Of a stretch of 36,971 bases of DNA, positions 22,335-31,700 are shown piece after piece (within the stretch, counting starts at the first letter, position 1; each line of letters opens with the position of its first letter). This DNA comes from a virus. The position numbers and the translations under genes are program-made. Where the stretch lies: positions 1-36,971 of IMG/VR virus record IMGVR_UViG_3300020147_000021. The stretch is one strand, 5' to 3'. A model generated the notes under the pieces. It saw only the letters and a list, made by a program, of their open reading frames with translations, had not been told where the DNA came from and ran no database searches.

Positions 22335-24560
22335 ATGTTTATTAGTGGTGGCGGTTCACTCCAATACGAAATCAAAAAGTCTCTACGCTTTCGTGGTAGT
22401 GCCAGTCCATACCTGAATCGCACCCCTTCTAGCGCAGGAAATCGCAGGACATGGACACTTAGCGTATGGGTAAAGCGAGGGGATTTAAGCGCTACGATTC
22501 CACTTTTGACCGGACACACTGATGGCAACAATTTCATGTGGGTTGGGTTCAACGGGGAAGGTTTTATAGCGCAAAACTATGTGTCGGCCAATAACAATTT
22601 CGTACATGCGACAAGTGCTGTTTTCAGAGACCCATCTGCGTGGTATCACGTGGTATACGTATTTGACTCGACACAAGCTACCGCCAGTAACCGTGGGAAG
22701 CTGTATATCAACGGGGTGCAGATAGCTCTTGTAAACGTATCGACGAATACCCAATGGCCTACACTGAACTATGAGGGGCGTATCAACGCCACACTCGGCC
22801 ATTACATCGGGTTTAAGGCAACCGCTTACGCAGACGGCTACTTGGCTGAATATAACCTTGTTGACGGCCAAGCTCTTGACCCTTCCTACTTCGGCAAGAT
22901 CGACGCCACAACAGGTCAATGGGTGGCTAAGAAATACACAGGCAGCTATGGGACTTGTGGCATTTACCTTGACTTCAAAGACGGCACCAACCTTACCACG
23001 CTTGGCAACGACAAGTCCAACAACGGCAATAACTGGACTTTGAACAACGTCAGCCTTACATCCGGTGCTACCTACGACTGGATGGACGACACGCCGACGA
23101 ACAATTTCTGCACCTTGAATCCACTGGATGAGCCATTAGTAGCCTCAACTATCGGCGCTATGTCGGCTCTGGTCAGTAACGGTAATCTCACCCTTGGGGC
23201 GAACACTACAACCACAAGCGGTTCCGGCACCATCGCCGGAACTATGGGCGTGTCCCAAGGGAAATTCTACTTTGAGGGCACGTTGTCTTCGTACGCTGGC
23301 GGTTCGACGTTACGCTTGGGTTTCATGAGCGCCGATGAAGGTACTGGGGGCGGAGTTGCGCCTTACAAAGATGTCTCCGCCAACGGTACCTACATGGTGG
23401 CGGTGGACTTCGACAACTTACTGTGCTGGGTTGGCGCGAACGGAGTATGGGACGCTGGCGACCCTAATACAGGAACAGGTGGCACTAGCATATTTTATGG
23501 CAGTGTCATGCACGTACCTTTTGTCCGCGACAACTCGGCATCCTCAGGAAATGGCGGTAGATGGGATGTCAACTTTGGTCAGCAGCCATTTGCTTACACT
23601 CCGCCTTCCGGCTTCAAGGCACTCTGCACCAAGAATCTGCCAACACCTACCATTCTTAATGGTAGGAAGTATTTTGATGTTGTTACTGGAACTGGATCGA
23701 CATTAGAGGCTGCGATAAATACAACCTTACCTAATAAAAGTTTACGTATAGTTAAGAATCGTTCAACTGCAGGTACAGGATGGGTGTTTTGGGATGAAGA
23801 ACGTGGAGCTACTGCTCGTCTTGATTCTTCATCTACATCTGCTGAAACAACTTTCGATTATTCAAACTTAACTTCTGGTGATAACCATGTAGCAGCAGTA
23901 TGTGAGCAAGGGGTTACACCTGGTTTTGATATAGTTTCATATGCTGGTACTGGTGTTGCTAGAACAATTGCACATAATCTTGGGGTTGCTCCATCTTTAA
24001 TTATCATTAAAGACAGAGATTCCGCTGGCGGCTGGGCCGTCTACCATAAAGGGAACACTGCGACACCTGAGACAGACTATTTGCTACTACAAGCCACCAA
24101 CGCTACCTCTGACGACGATACCAACTGGAACGATACAGCTCCAACTTCCTCAGTGTTTTCACTAGGTACAGCAACACGAGTAAATCAGAATGGTAATGAT
24201 TTTATAGCTTATCTATTTGCTGAAGTCCCTAGTTTCTCCAAATTTGGTAGTTACACCGGTAATGGAAACGCTGGTGGGCCATTTATCTACTGTGGATTTA
24301 AACCTCGCTGGGTATTGGTCAAGCGTACTGACAACACAGGCTCTTGGGTGGTCATTGATACAGCGCGTGACACATACAACGTTGCAGGTAACCAGCTCTA
24401 CTTTAACCAAACTACGGCAGACGGTTTTGGAGCGGCATTGGATATTGTATCCAATGGATTTAAGATAAGAAGCACAGCCACTGGGTATAATACCAGCGGT
24501 GGTACTTACATTTTCTGGGCAATGGCAGAATGTCCATTTAAATATGCAACAGCGAGGTAA
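22335..24560 (+). CDS. Large LamG/concanavalin-type adhesin (tail fibre)
   Basis: A 741-residue putative receptor-binding protein. Residues about 15-190 form a LamG-like lectin domain (TWTLSVWVKRGDLS, WYHVVYVFDSTQ, GKLYINGVQI, YADGYLAEYNLVDGQALDPS). About 300-430 looks SPRY-like (GKFYFEGTLSS, LGFMSADEGTGGG, MVAVDFDNLLCWVGANGVWD). The C-terminal third has units with the pattern ARTIAHNLGVAPSLIIIKDR and FGSYTGNGNAGGPFIYCGFK, known from pelagic phage fibres (DUF7483-like). Base composition switches within the gene: 22385-23640 is GC-rich (line 23041 is 34 of 60 G+C), whereas the flanks are about 30%. That suggests recent domain acquisition. A 44-nt gap precedes it and the ribosome site is weak. 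Confidence 0.75.
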   Translation: MFISGGGSLQYEIKKSLRFRGSASPYLNRTPSSAGNRRTWTLSVWVKRGDLSATIPLLTGHTDGNNFMWVGFNGEGFIAQNYVSANNNFVHATSAVFRDPSAWYHVVYVFDSTQATASNRGKLYINGVQIALVNVSTNTQWPTLNYEGRINATLGHYIGFKATAYADGYLAEYNLVDGQALDPSYFGKIDATTGQWVAKKYTGSYGTCGIYLDFKDGTNLTTLGNDKSNNGNNWTLNNVSLTSGATYDWMDDTPTNNFCTLNPLDEPLVASTIGAMSALVSNGNLTLGANTTTTSGSGTIAGTMGVSQGKFYFEGTLSSYAGGSTLRLGFMSADEGTGGGVAPYKDVSANGTYMVAVDFDNLLCWVGANGVWDAGDPNTGTGGTSIFYGSVMHVPFVRDNSASSGNGGRWDVNFGQQPFAYTPPSGFKALCTKNLPTPTILNGRKYFDVVTGTGSTLEAAINTTLPNKSLRIVKNRSTAGTGWVFWDEERGATARLDSSSTSAETTFDYSNLTSGDNHVAAVCEQGVTPGFDIVSYAGTGVARTIAHNLGVAPSLIIIKDRDSAGGWAVYHKGNTATPETDYLLLQATNATSDDDTNWNDTAPTSSVFSLGTATRVNQNGNDFIAYLFAEVPSFSKFGSYTGNGNAGGPFIYCGFKPRWVLVKRTDNTGSWVVIDTARDTYNVAGNQLYFNQTTADGFGAALDIVSNGFKIRSTATGYNTSGGTYIFWAMAECPFKYATAR

Positions 24561-24562
24561 TA

Positions 24563-25141
24563 ATGTTTATAAGAAATAATAAAAGAGTCAATATTAACAG
24601 TAAATTAATTATTGATGGTGTTCATTACAATTCTGAATATTTCAAGAATCCAACAAATAGAGAAGCCTTTGGAATTACTGAAATTCCAGACCCTGTTAGA
24701 AAAGATGAAAGATTTTATTTCGTTGAAGAAATCGATGACTCTCCATACGTGATTAATACTCCAAAGCCGTTAGAATATGTTAAAGACTATCTATGGCAGC
24801 AAATCAAATCATATAGAGATAGATTACAATCTGGTGGATTCAAAGTTGGTGATAAATGGTATCATTCAGATATAGATTCTAGAATAAAAATTCTTGGTTT
24901 GGTAATTCTTGGTTCATCTATTCCAGCAGGTCTACAATGGAAAACAATGGATGGAACATTTGCAGAAATGACTCAAACTTTGGCTACACAAATATTTGGC
25001 GCTGCTGCATCACACGATACATCAATATTTGCAATAGCAGAAAATCATAGAAATAATATAAATGCTCTTGAAACTATTGAAGAACTTGAAGCTTATGATT
25101 ATACTATAGATTGGCCAGACACATATGAAACTTCTGTTTAG
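24563..25141 (+). CDS. DUF4376-type tail fibre-associated protein
   Basis: A 192-residue protein. The N-terminal half (RFYFVEEIDDSPYVINTPKP) leads to a DUF4376-like C-terminal domain: LWQQIKSYRDRLQSGGFKVG, DKWYHSDIDSRIKILGLVIL, WKTMDGTFAEMTQTLATQIF and an Asn/His-rich AIAENHRNNINALETIEELE. This domain is common near phage fibre genes, often as a fibre chaperone or minor tail protein. It sits 2 nt after the large adhesin with a good GAGGT ribosome site, so an assembly partner of that adhesin is plausible. The domain call is moderately sure; the function is inferred from position. Confidence 0.7.
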   Translation: MFIRNNKRVNINSKLIIDGVHYNSEYFKNPTNREAFGITEIPDPVRKDERFYFVEEIDDSPYVINTPKPLEYVKDYLWQQIKSYRDRLQSGGFKVGDKWYHSDIDSRIKILGLVILGSSIPAGLQWKTMDGTFAEMTQTLATQIFGAAASHDTSIFAIAENHRNNINALETIEELEAYDYTIDWPDTYETSV

Positions 25142-25568
25142 TAGACAAAGACATATTGGTAGTCTTGGAATAAGACTAGTCACTTGGTCAACATGGTCTC
25201 ACGTTGACATCATTGTCGGTGAAAATAAAATTATTTCCGCTAATGCTAGACATGGTGTTAGTTATGACACTTTGGATTATAGACTAAATAATTCATCCAA
25301 AGCTGTTATTGTTGATATTCCATTACCAGATGAAAAATCAGCTGAGTTATGGGGTTCCAGTCAGATAGGTAAAAAGTATGACTGGGTTGGTGTAGCTGGA
25401 TTAGGTTTCCATAGAGAATGGGACAACGAAGACAAGTGGTGGTGCTCTGAATTTGCTTTAGGTTATGCCAAACATGGTGGATTCATTCCATTCAGAGAAA
25501 AATATCTAAGAAGAGTAACACCAGAACATCTCTGGATGCTGAATTTTCCAATTACTGAGATAAAGTAA
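25125..25568 (+). CDS. Papain-like (permuted NlpC/P60, YiiX-type) hydrolase
   Basis: A 147-residue protein of the permuted papain-like fold. The motifs are WSTWSHVDIIVGENKIISAN (catalytic His in SHVD), the strand before IGKKYDWVGVAGLG, and KWWCSEFALGYAKHGG (catalytic Cys in WCSEF). Such enzymes cut amide bonds, often in peptidoglycan or lipid-linked substrates. There is no signal peptide, and it lies in the virion gene cluster, overlapping the DUF4376 gene by 17 nt, so it could be a virion or fibre-associated hydrolase. Similar phage proteins are sometimes mislabelled as enoyl-CoA hydratase. The family is fairly clear, the substrate is unknown. Confidence 0.75.
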   Translation: MKLLFSRQRHIGSLGIRLVTWSTWSHVDIIVGENKIISANARHGVSYDTLDYRLNNSSKAVIVDIPLPDEKSAELWGSSQIGKKYDWVGVAGLGFHREWDNEDKWWCSEFALGYAKHGGFIPFREKYLRRVTPEHLWMLNFPITEIK

Positions 25569-25579
25569 CATTGGGCGGT

Positions 25580-25587
25580 ACTAAATA
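25580..25587 (+). promoter_or_regulatory. Possible variant late promoter ACTAAATA
   Basis: ACTAAATA lies 44 nt before the ATG at 25632, in a 63-nt gap. It differs from TATAAATA at two bases, and the surrounding GGCGGT..ACTAAATATA is nearly repeated before gp25 (17235-17250). It could give separate late expression of the abundant-looking structural gene at 25632. No direct proof. Confidence 0.35.
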
Positions 25588-25631
25588 TATCATGCATTCT
25601 TAATTATATAAAACAAGAGGATTAAAGAAAT

Positions 25632-26090
25632 ATGCTTAAAGATTATGTTAAGGCTACTGGTAACTTGACAGTTACTCTGTTTGATGCCTTGGGTAATGTT
25701 AAGGAAGAAAGATTCATTCCAAACCTAGTAGTTTCAGTTGGTAAAGAGTGGATCGCTGCTAGAATGAAAGATTCTGGTACTCCTACACAAATGACACACA
25801 TGGAAATCGGTGAAGGAACATCTTCTCCAGTTTCAGGCAACACAGCCCTTGAAACACCATTTGGTACTCCAGCTAGAGTAGCTCTTACTGTGGCCGGTGG
25901 TTCTGTAGCAGCTAACGTTGTTACTTACTCAGCTACTTTTGGTGCTGGTGTAGGTACTGGCGCAGTTACAGAAGCAGGTATCTTCAATGATGATGAAGAT
26001 GGTACGATGCTATGTAGAACTACATTCCCAGTAGTTAACAAGCCAGCTGATGACACCCTAGCTATTAACTGGGCCATCACAATCAACTAA
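25632..26090 (+). CDS. Virion structural protein
   Basis: A 152-residue beta-rich protein beginning MLKDYVKATGNLTVTLFDAL. It carries IPNLVVSVGKEWIAARMKDS, MTHMEIGEGTSSPVSGNTAL and the end VTEAGIFNDDEDGTMLCRTT with DDTLAINWAITIN. This pattern is common in tail or fibre-associated structural proteins of marine tailed phages. It has no membrane or signal segment. Its own 63-nt upstream gap, with a possible late promoter and an AGAGG ribosome site, suggests higher or separate expression. It immediately precedes the gp8-like wedge gene. The exact virion location is unknown. Confidence 0.7.
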   Translation: MLKDYVKATGNLTVTLFDALGNVKEERFIPNLVVSVGKEWIAARMKDSGTPTQMTHMEIGEGTSSPVSGNTALETPFGTPARVALTVAGGSVAANVVTYSATFGAGVGTGAVTEAGIFNDDEDGTMLCRTTFPVVNKPADDTLAINWAITIN

Positions 26091-26104
26091 TTCGGGATAA
26101 CTGA

Positions 26105-28696
26105 ATGACAACTGTAGTCAAAGTCAGTGTATCTCAGGCTCTTGCTCAAGCGCTAATCGACGATATCTTCCAACAAAAGAATAGATACTATTTCGGAGTT
26201 GGAAGATGTTATCCATGGCCAGATGACAACGAAGTTCCTGATTCTATCGACACTGAAAAATATGAAATTTCTGCCAGAAACGATATGCTCTTGTTCAAGG
26301 CTATCGACGGCAATAACTTATCTTTCATTATTGATAGAATAGACTACGAGCCTAATACGATTTATGCTAAGTATGATGATGACATGAATCAAGAGGGTCA
26401 GAACTATTACGTTTTGACCTCTGATTATAATGTTTATAAGTGCTTGTATAATAACGAAGGTACAGAATCTACAGTTGAGCCATTTGGTACAGCTCTTGAA
26501 CCAATCACATATTCTGATGGATATGTTTGGAAATATATCTACTCATTGCCACCAGCTTTAAGAACTAAGTTTCTTACACCTAGTTCAATGCCTATTTACA
26601 ACTCAATCACCTCTGAATACTATTCAAGAGGTTCATTGCATAACTTCCAAATAACCAATGCAGGTGATGGATATACTCAAAGTTCAACATCAATCACTGT
26701 TATTGGTGATGGTTATCTTGAAGATAATCCTATTAAGGTTACTGAAGTTCAGTTAGTTGATGGTGGCTCAGGTTATGAAAATGCTCCTGATGTAGAATTA
26801 GAAGACCCAGTTTCAAATACTCAAAATTGGGTAGCTGAGACAGATTATATTGTTGGTCAAAATATTCGTGTAGATGACGGTAATATTAGATTCTATAGAG
26901 TAGTTACTCCTGGAACTTCAGGATTGACTGAACCAAGTCACTACTATTCAGAAGCAAATAATGGTACTTTGGGCTTGAAGCATGTTGGAACTAAGCCAAT
27001 GCTAGAAGCTACCGTTAACGACGATGCTGTAGGTTCTGTTCTTATTATTGAACCTGGTTTTGGATATACTTCTGCACCTACGGTAACTAAATCTGGAGCA
27101 GGTTCTGGCGCTACATTCCAGTCAGTTTTAGACGGAAGTTCTATAGCTTCAGTTACAGTATTGACACCAGGTGACGGCTATGTTAACACTGACATGACAA
27201 TAGCTAGTCCATTCCCAAGCGCTACAACATATAACACTACTACCGCTTATTCGATAAATACTATCCTTAAAGTTGATGATTTATTTTATAAGTGTACGAA
27301 TGGTGGTACATCTGGTGCTTCTGCTCCTACACATGAAAGTGGTACCGTTCTTAATGGAACAATATTACTTCAATTCGTTGGTAAACAAGCCGAAATAGCA
27401 GCCGTACTTGGTGTAGTTGATTCAATATCGTATTATGGTGATATTGAAAAGGTTAATGTATCAAATGGCGGTTCTGGATACGATGAAAATACTACAACGG
27501 TAGAATTTACAGGTGGAAGTCCAATTACCCCAGCTACTGCTAATGCTGTTGTCGTTGGAGGAAAGGTTACGGCTATAAATGTAACTTTTCCTGGTATTGG
27601 ATATGAATCTGTTCCTACAGTAGTTATTGATGGTGATGGGACTGGTGCTTCAGCATCTGCTGTTCTACAATTTGGTTACGGGTATGGAGATGTTCCTGAA
27701 GTAGTTTTCGCTGACCCAGATAATGATAACGGTGTATTTCCGCTCACTAACGTTCCTACACAAAAGACAGAAGCTATTCTAGAACCTGTTATCATTGATG
27801 GTAAGCTAAGAGGTATAAAGATTATTGATGGTGGGGTTGGTTACACAGTAGTTAATATGACTGTCATTGGCGACGGTGAGGAAGCTGAAGTTAGAGCTTT
27901 GTTCACTTCTGGTGACCTTGTTACTCCACAGACAAGAAATGAATTGTTTGCCGTACCTGGTCAGCTTTCTTCAATAACTATCGAAGAACCAGGCGAAGGT
28001 ATATATTCTATTAATACAACGATAACTGGTGATGGAACTGGAGCTCAAATTGAGCCTGTTATTTTTGGTGGTCAACTGCAGCAATTGAAAGTTATTGACG
28101 GTGGAACTGGTTATACTAACATAGATATTGAATTTACAATAAATGATGGTGCTGAAGCTCCAACTGTAAGGCCAATTATTTCTCCTATTAAGGGACATGG
28201 TTCTAATCCAATTAAAGAGCTTAGAGCTAAAAGTGTAGCGATTTATACTAAACTTTCTGATGAAACTAACAATAATATTGTTTCTGAAAATGAATACAGA
28301 CAGGTTTCTATAATTAAGAATCCATTAAAATACAATCAAGATGCTATTGCTTCTGAGAAGACTCTTAGCTCTTGTATAGTTGTATCTACACCGTCAGATT
28401 TATCTCAAATAGTTGCAAATACTGAACTTGAGGATGGTGATGAAGCAGTTTACAAAGTAGTTCATAAAACTGGTCAGACTTTATTGTTGCAACCTACTCA
28501 AAATTCAACGATTAGTCCTAATGATGTTCTGTCAGCTACTATAAATAATATAGAATACAATGTCATAGTGACTTCAATTACACCTCCACAAATTGATAAG
28601 TATTCTGGTGATATTTTGTTTATTGACAACTTAACACCATTTAAACCAACATCAGACCAAGCCATTGCTATCAGCACTACCATAGACTTGAATTAG
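26105..28696 (+). CDS. 8: Baseplate wedge gp8-like protein with GxGY repeats
   Basis: An 863-residue protein. The N-terminal 170 or so residues match the gp8-type wedge pattern of marine T4-like phages: NRYYFGVGRCYPWPDDNEVP, YYVLTSDYNVYKCLYNNEG and TYSDGYVWKYIYSLPPALR followed by KFLTPSSMP. From about 180 to 690 it contains some nine imperfect beta repeats with a GxGYxxxPxV core (DGGSGYENAPDVELEDP, EPGFGYTSAPTVTKSG, FPGIGYESVPTVVIDGDGTG, DGGTGYTNIDIEF). Two copies of a linker (NWVAETDYIVGQNIRVDDG, NTTTAYSINTILKVDD) interrupt them. T4 gp8 is only 334 residues; the repeats are an expansion. The stop lies in a perfect 7-bp inverted repeat. Confidence 0.75.
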   Translation: MTTVVKVSVSQALAQALIDDIFQQKNRYYFGVGRCYPWPDDNEVPDSIDTEKYEISARNDMLLFKAIDGNNLSFIIDRIDYEPNTIYAKYDDDMNQEGQNYYVLTSDYNVYKCLYNNEGTESTVEPFGTALEPITYSDGYVWKYIYSLPPALRTKFLTPSSMPIYNSITSEYYSRGSLHNFQITNAGDGYTQSSTSITVIGDGYLEDNPIKVTEVQLVDGGSGYENAPDVELEDPVSNTQNWVAETDYIVGQNIRVDDGNIRFYRVVTPGTSGLTEPSHYYSEANNGTLGLKHVGTKPMLEATVNDDAVGSVLIIEPGFGYTSAPTVTKSGAGSGATFQSVLDGSSIASVTVLTPGDGYVNTDMTIASPFPSATTYNTTTAYSINTILKVDDLFYKCTNGGTSGASAPTHESGTVLNGTILLQFVGKQAEIAAVLGVVDSISYYGDIEKVNVSNGGSGYDENTTTVEFTGGSPITPATANAVVVGGKVTAINVTFPGIGYESVPTVVIDGDGTGASASAVLQFGYGYGDVPEVVFADPDNDNGVFPLTNVPTQKTEAILEPVIIDGKLRGIKIIDGGVGYTVVNMTVIGDGEEAEVRALFTSGDLVTPQTRNELFAVPGQLSSITIEEPGEGIYSINTTITGDGTGAQIEPVIFGGQLQQLKVIDGGTGYTNIDIEFTINDGAEAPTVRPIISPIKGHGSNPIKELRAKSVAIYTKLSDETNNNIVSENEYRQVSIIKNPLKYNQDAIASEKTLSSCIVVSTPSDLSQIVANTELEDGDEAVYKVVHKTGQTLLLQPTQNSTISPNDVLSATINNIEYNVIVTSITPPQIDKYSGDILFIDNLTPFKPTSDQAIAISTTIDLN

Positions 28697-28702
28697 TCTA
28701 TG
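28681..28702 (+). repeat. Hairpin over the gp8-like stop codon
   Basis: CATAGAC (28681-28687) and GTCTATG (28696-28702) form a perfect 7-bp stem with an 8-nt loop that holds most of the stop codon TAG (28694-28696). There is no T tract, so it is not a normal terminator. It may act as an RNA stability or coupling element 16 nt before the next ATG. Confidence 0.5.
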
Positions 28703-28717
28703 AATTAAGGTAAAAGA

Positions 28718-31700
28718 ATGACAATAGATTTTAATATTGAACCATATTTTGACGACTTCGACGAAACTAAAAAGTTCTATCGAATTCTCTTTAAGCCAGA
28801 ATATGCTGTTCAAGCCAGAGAGTTAAATCAACTTCAAACTCAGATACAAAACCAAATTCAAAAATTTGGTGACAATATCTTTGCTGACGGCTCAGTGGTT
28901 TTAAATGGCCAAAGATTCTTTGAAAACTCTCTTAAATCTCTTAAAATAGAGAGTAAGTATTCTGGTACAACAATTGATTTTGCTTCATTTGAAGGCAAAA
29001 CCATCATTGGTGAAACTTCTGAAACTCAAGCTATTGTAAAAATTGTTGAAGCTGCAACTAGTGATGACCCAATTACATTCATCATCAAAGTAACTTCCGG
29101 AGATGGTTTCGAACAAGGTGAAAATGTTTATTACACAGATGACAGTGTTGATATTTTTGCTACAATCTCAGCTACAAATGCCATCAATGATGCAATGGTG
29201 TTTTCAATCAATGAAGGTGTGTTTTATGTAAACGGTAAATTCGTTTATAATGGACCACAAACAATAGTTGTAGATAAGTATTCAAGTTCTTCATCTAAGA
29301 ATATTGGTTTCGTTGTTGACGAACAAATCATCACATCTGATGATGATGAATCTCTATTAGACATCGCATCTGGGGCTCCAAGCTTTGCTGCACCAGGTGC
29401 AGATAGATACTATATCGATCTTGTTCTGACAGTTAAGGGTTTGAATGATACTGTTGATAATTTTATCGAAATTGCAAGAGTTGTTGATGGTGAATTAGTT
29501 GTCAATAAAGACAAAACAGTTTATTCGGAAATTGAAAAAGAGTTAGCACGTAGAACATACGACGAATCTGGTGATTACACTGTAAGAAATTTTCCTATCA
29601 TTCTTAAGGACCATGTATCTACAGCAAGAGCAACAGGAAATATCAACTCTGGAACGGTAGCTTCATATACAATTACAGACGGTGGAAGAGGATACACCTC
29701 AGCTCCAACAGTAACTGTAACTGGTGATGGTACAGGAGCTATAGGTACTGCAGTAATTGACACTAACCCAGAATCTGAAACATACGGTCAAGTTACATCT
29801 ATCACTGTAGTTTCTCCAGGTTCAGGTTACACACAAGCCAAGGTTGCAATCTCCGGCGACCCAACACAATTTACTGTAGCTTTGGACCCAGGTAAAGCTT
29901 ATGTTCGTGGTTTTGAATTAGAGACTATTAATCAAACTCATATCTCAGCTGATAGAGCTAGAACAACTGAGATAGCAGAAAACATCGATACAAACGTTTC
30001 ATATGGAAACTTCTTGTATGTAGATGAACCATTGAATATTCTTGATACAACAGCCTTTACTGAAGTCGAATTGCATGATGTAGCCAGGGCTTCTGTAGCT
30101 GGTTCTACATCAAAAATCGGTACTGCTAAAGTAAGATTTTTCAAATGGGTGTCTGGAACAATCGGTTCAAACGCAATATATAAACTATCATTATTTGATA
30201 TTCAAATCGATTCTGGTAAGTTTTTCAAAGACGTTGAATCTATTGTTACTCGATCTGGTTCTACAGTAACTGCTGGTGTAAACGTTAATGAACTTTCAAA
30301 AGTAGATGGTAACGCTTCGAACGATGTGTTCCTTGATGGTTCTGTTAATCCAGCTCTTGTTTTCCCATTGAATAATGAATACATTCAAACTATTCGTGAC
30401 GAAAACTCAGACGTTGACACCGACTACACGTTCCAAAGAACTTACAACTCTGTTCCATTTACAGCTGGTATAGGTACAATTCAAACAGATTCAGGTTTGG
30501 AAAGATTCTTTGGTGGTGCTGGAGCTTACTCACAAACTATTAAAGACCAACACTTCCATGTTGTAGTTACTGCGGCTGGTACTTCAGGTCTTACCGTAGG
30601 ACAAGTTCTAAGATTTGACGGTGATAAGTCAATCACAGGTGGTTCAATTATTCCAAGTACTGCTCAGTCTGTAACACTTGATTACGACATTTCTGGTGAC
30701 TTTACTGCTTCGATTATTACAACAATCAATATCAATACAGTTTCAGAAAGAACTAAAACTCTTTCTGGTTACACAGCCAAGATTATTTCTTCTCCATCTA
30801 CTACACTTGGTGGTAAGAATTCTCTTGAGAAATCAGACATTTATGAGCTGGTTTCTGTTTGGAATACTGGTACAACAAATCCGACAGGTCAAGTAACAGT
30901 AAACTCAAGCACAGGAGTTATAACTTGGGGTACAGTAACAGGTCAAGTTGAAGTTACTCAGAACTACATCCTAGACGATGGTCAAAGAGATGAATTTTAC
31001 GATCATGGTTCTATAGTTTTGAATGGAATTGCTCCAGGTGGTACGGATTACCTAGTAGCAATCTACAGAAACTTCTCGCATTCAGGTAATGGTTACTTAT
31101 CAGTAGATTCATATTCTGGTATTCCATATGAAGATATTCCAGTTTATGTGAGCCCATCGACAGGTAGAGAATACAATCTAAGAGATTGTTTAGACTTCAG
31201 ACCAAGAAGAGCTGATGCTGGTACAACTTACTCTAATGCAAGATTACCAGACCCAGATTTTAATGTAAACTCTGATTATCAATACTACTTGCCAAGAATT
31301 GACATCGTTCTAGCAACCAAAGATAAACAACTTATTGTTAAGCAAGGTATTCCTTCGCTTAAACCTCAGGTTCCAGTTGATGAATCCAACTCAATGAGGT
31401 TGTATGTTCTATCAATTCCGCCATATACGGATGACTTGAGTCAAGTAGCAATAAAGTATATCGAGAATAAGCGTTACACGATGCGCGACATCGGTAAGAT
31501 TCAACGCCGAGTTGAGAACCTTGAGTATTACACACAGTTATCACTACTTGAAAAACAAGCACAGGATGAATCAATCACCGACTCTTCTAATCTTGAAAAG
31601 TTTAAGAATGGTTTCCTAGTAGACCCATTCGTTGGCCACTCTGTTGGAGACCCAACAAATCCAGATTACAGGTGTGCTGTTGACCCAACAAGAAGAGAAT

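Noticed and set aside
22485-22919. 144-codon minus-strand open frame in the adhesin gene
   Set aside because: It lies in the GC-rich acquired segment where random open frames are longer; the plus-strand frame has clear LamG motifs.
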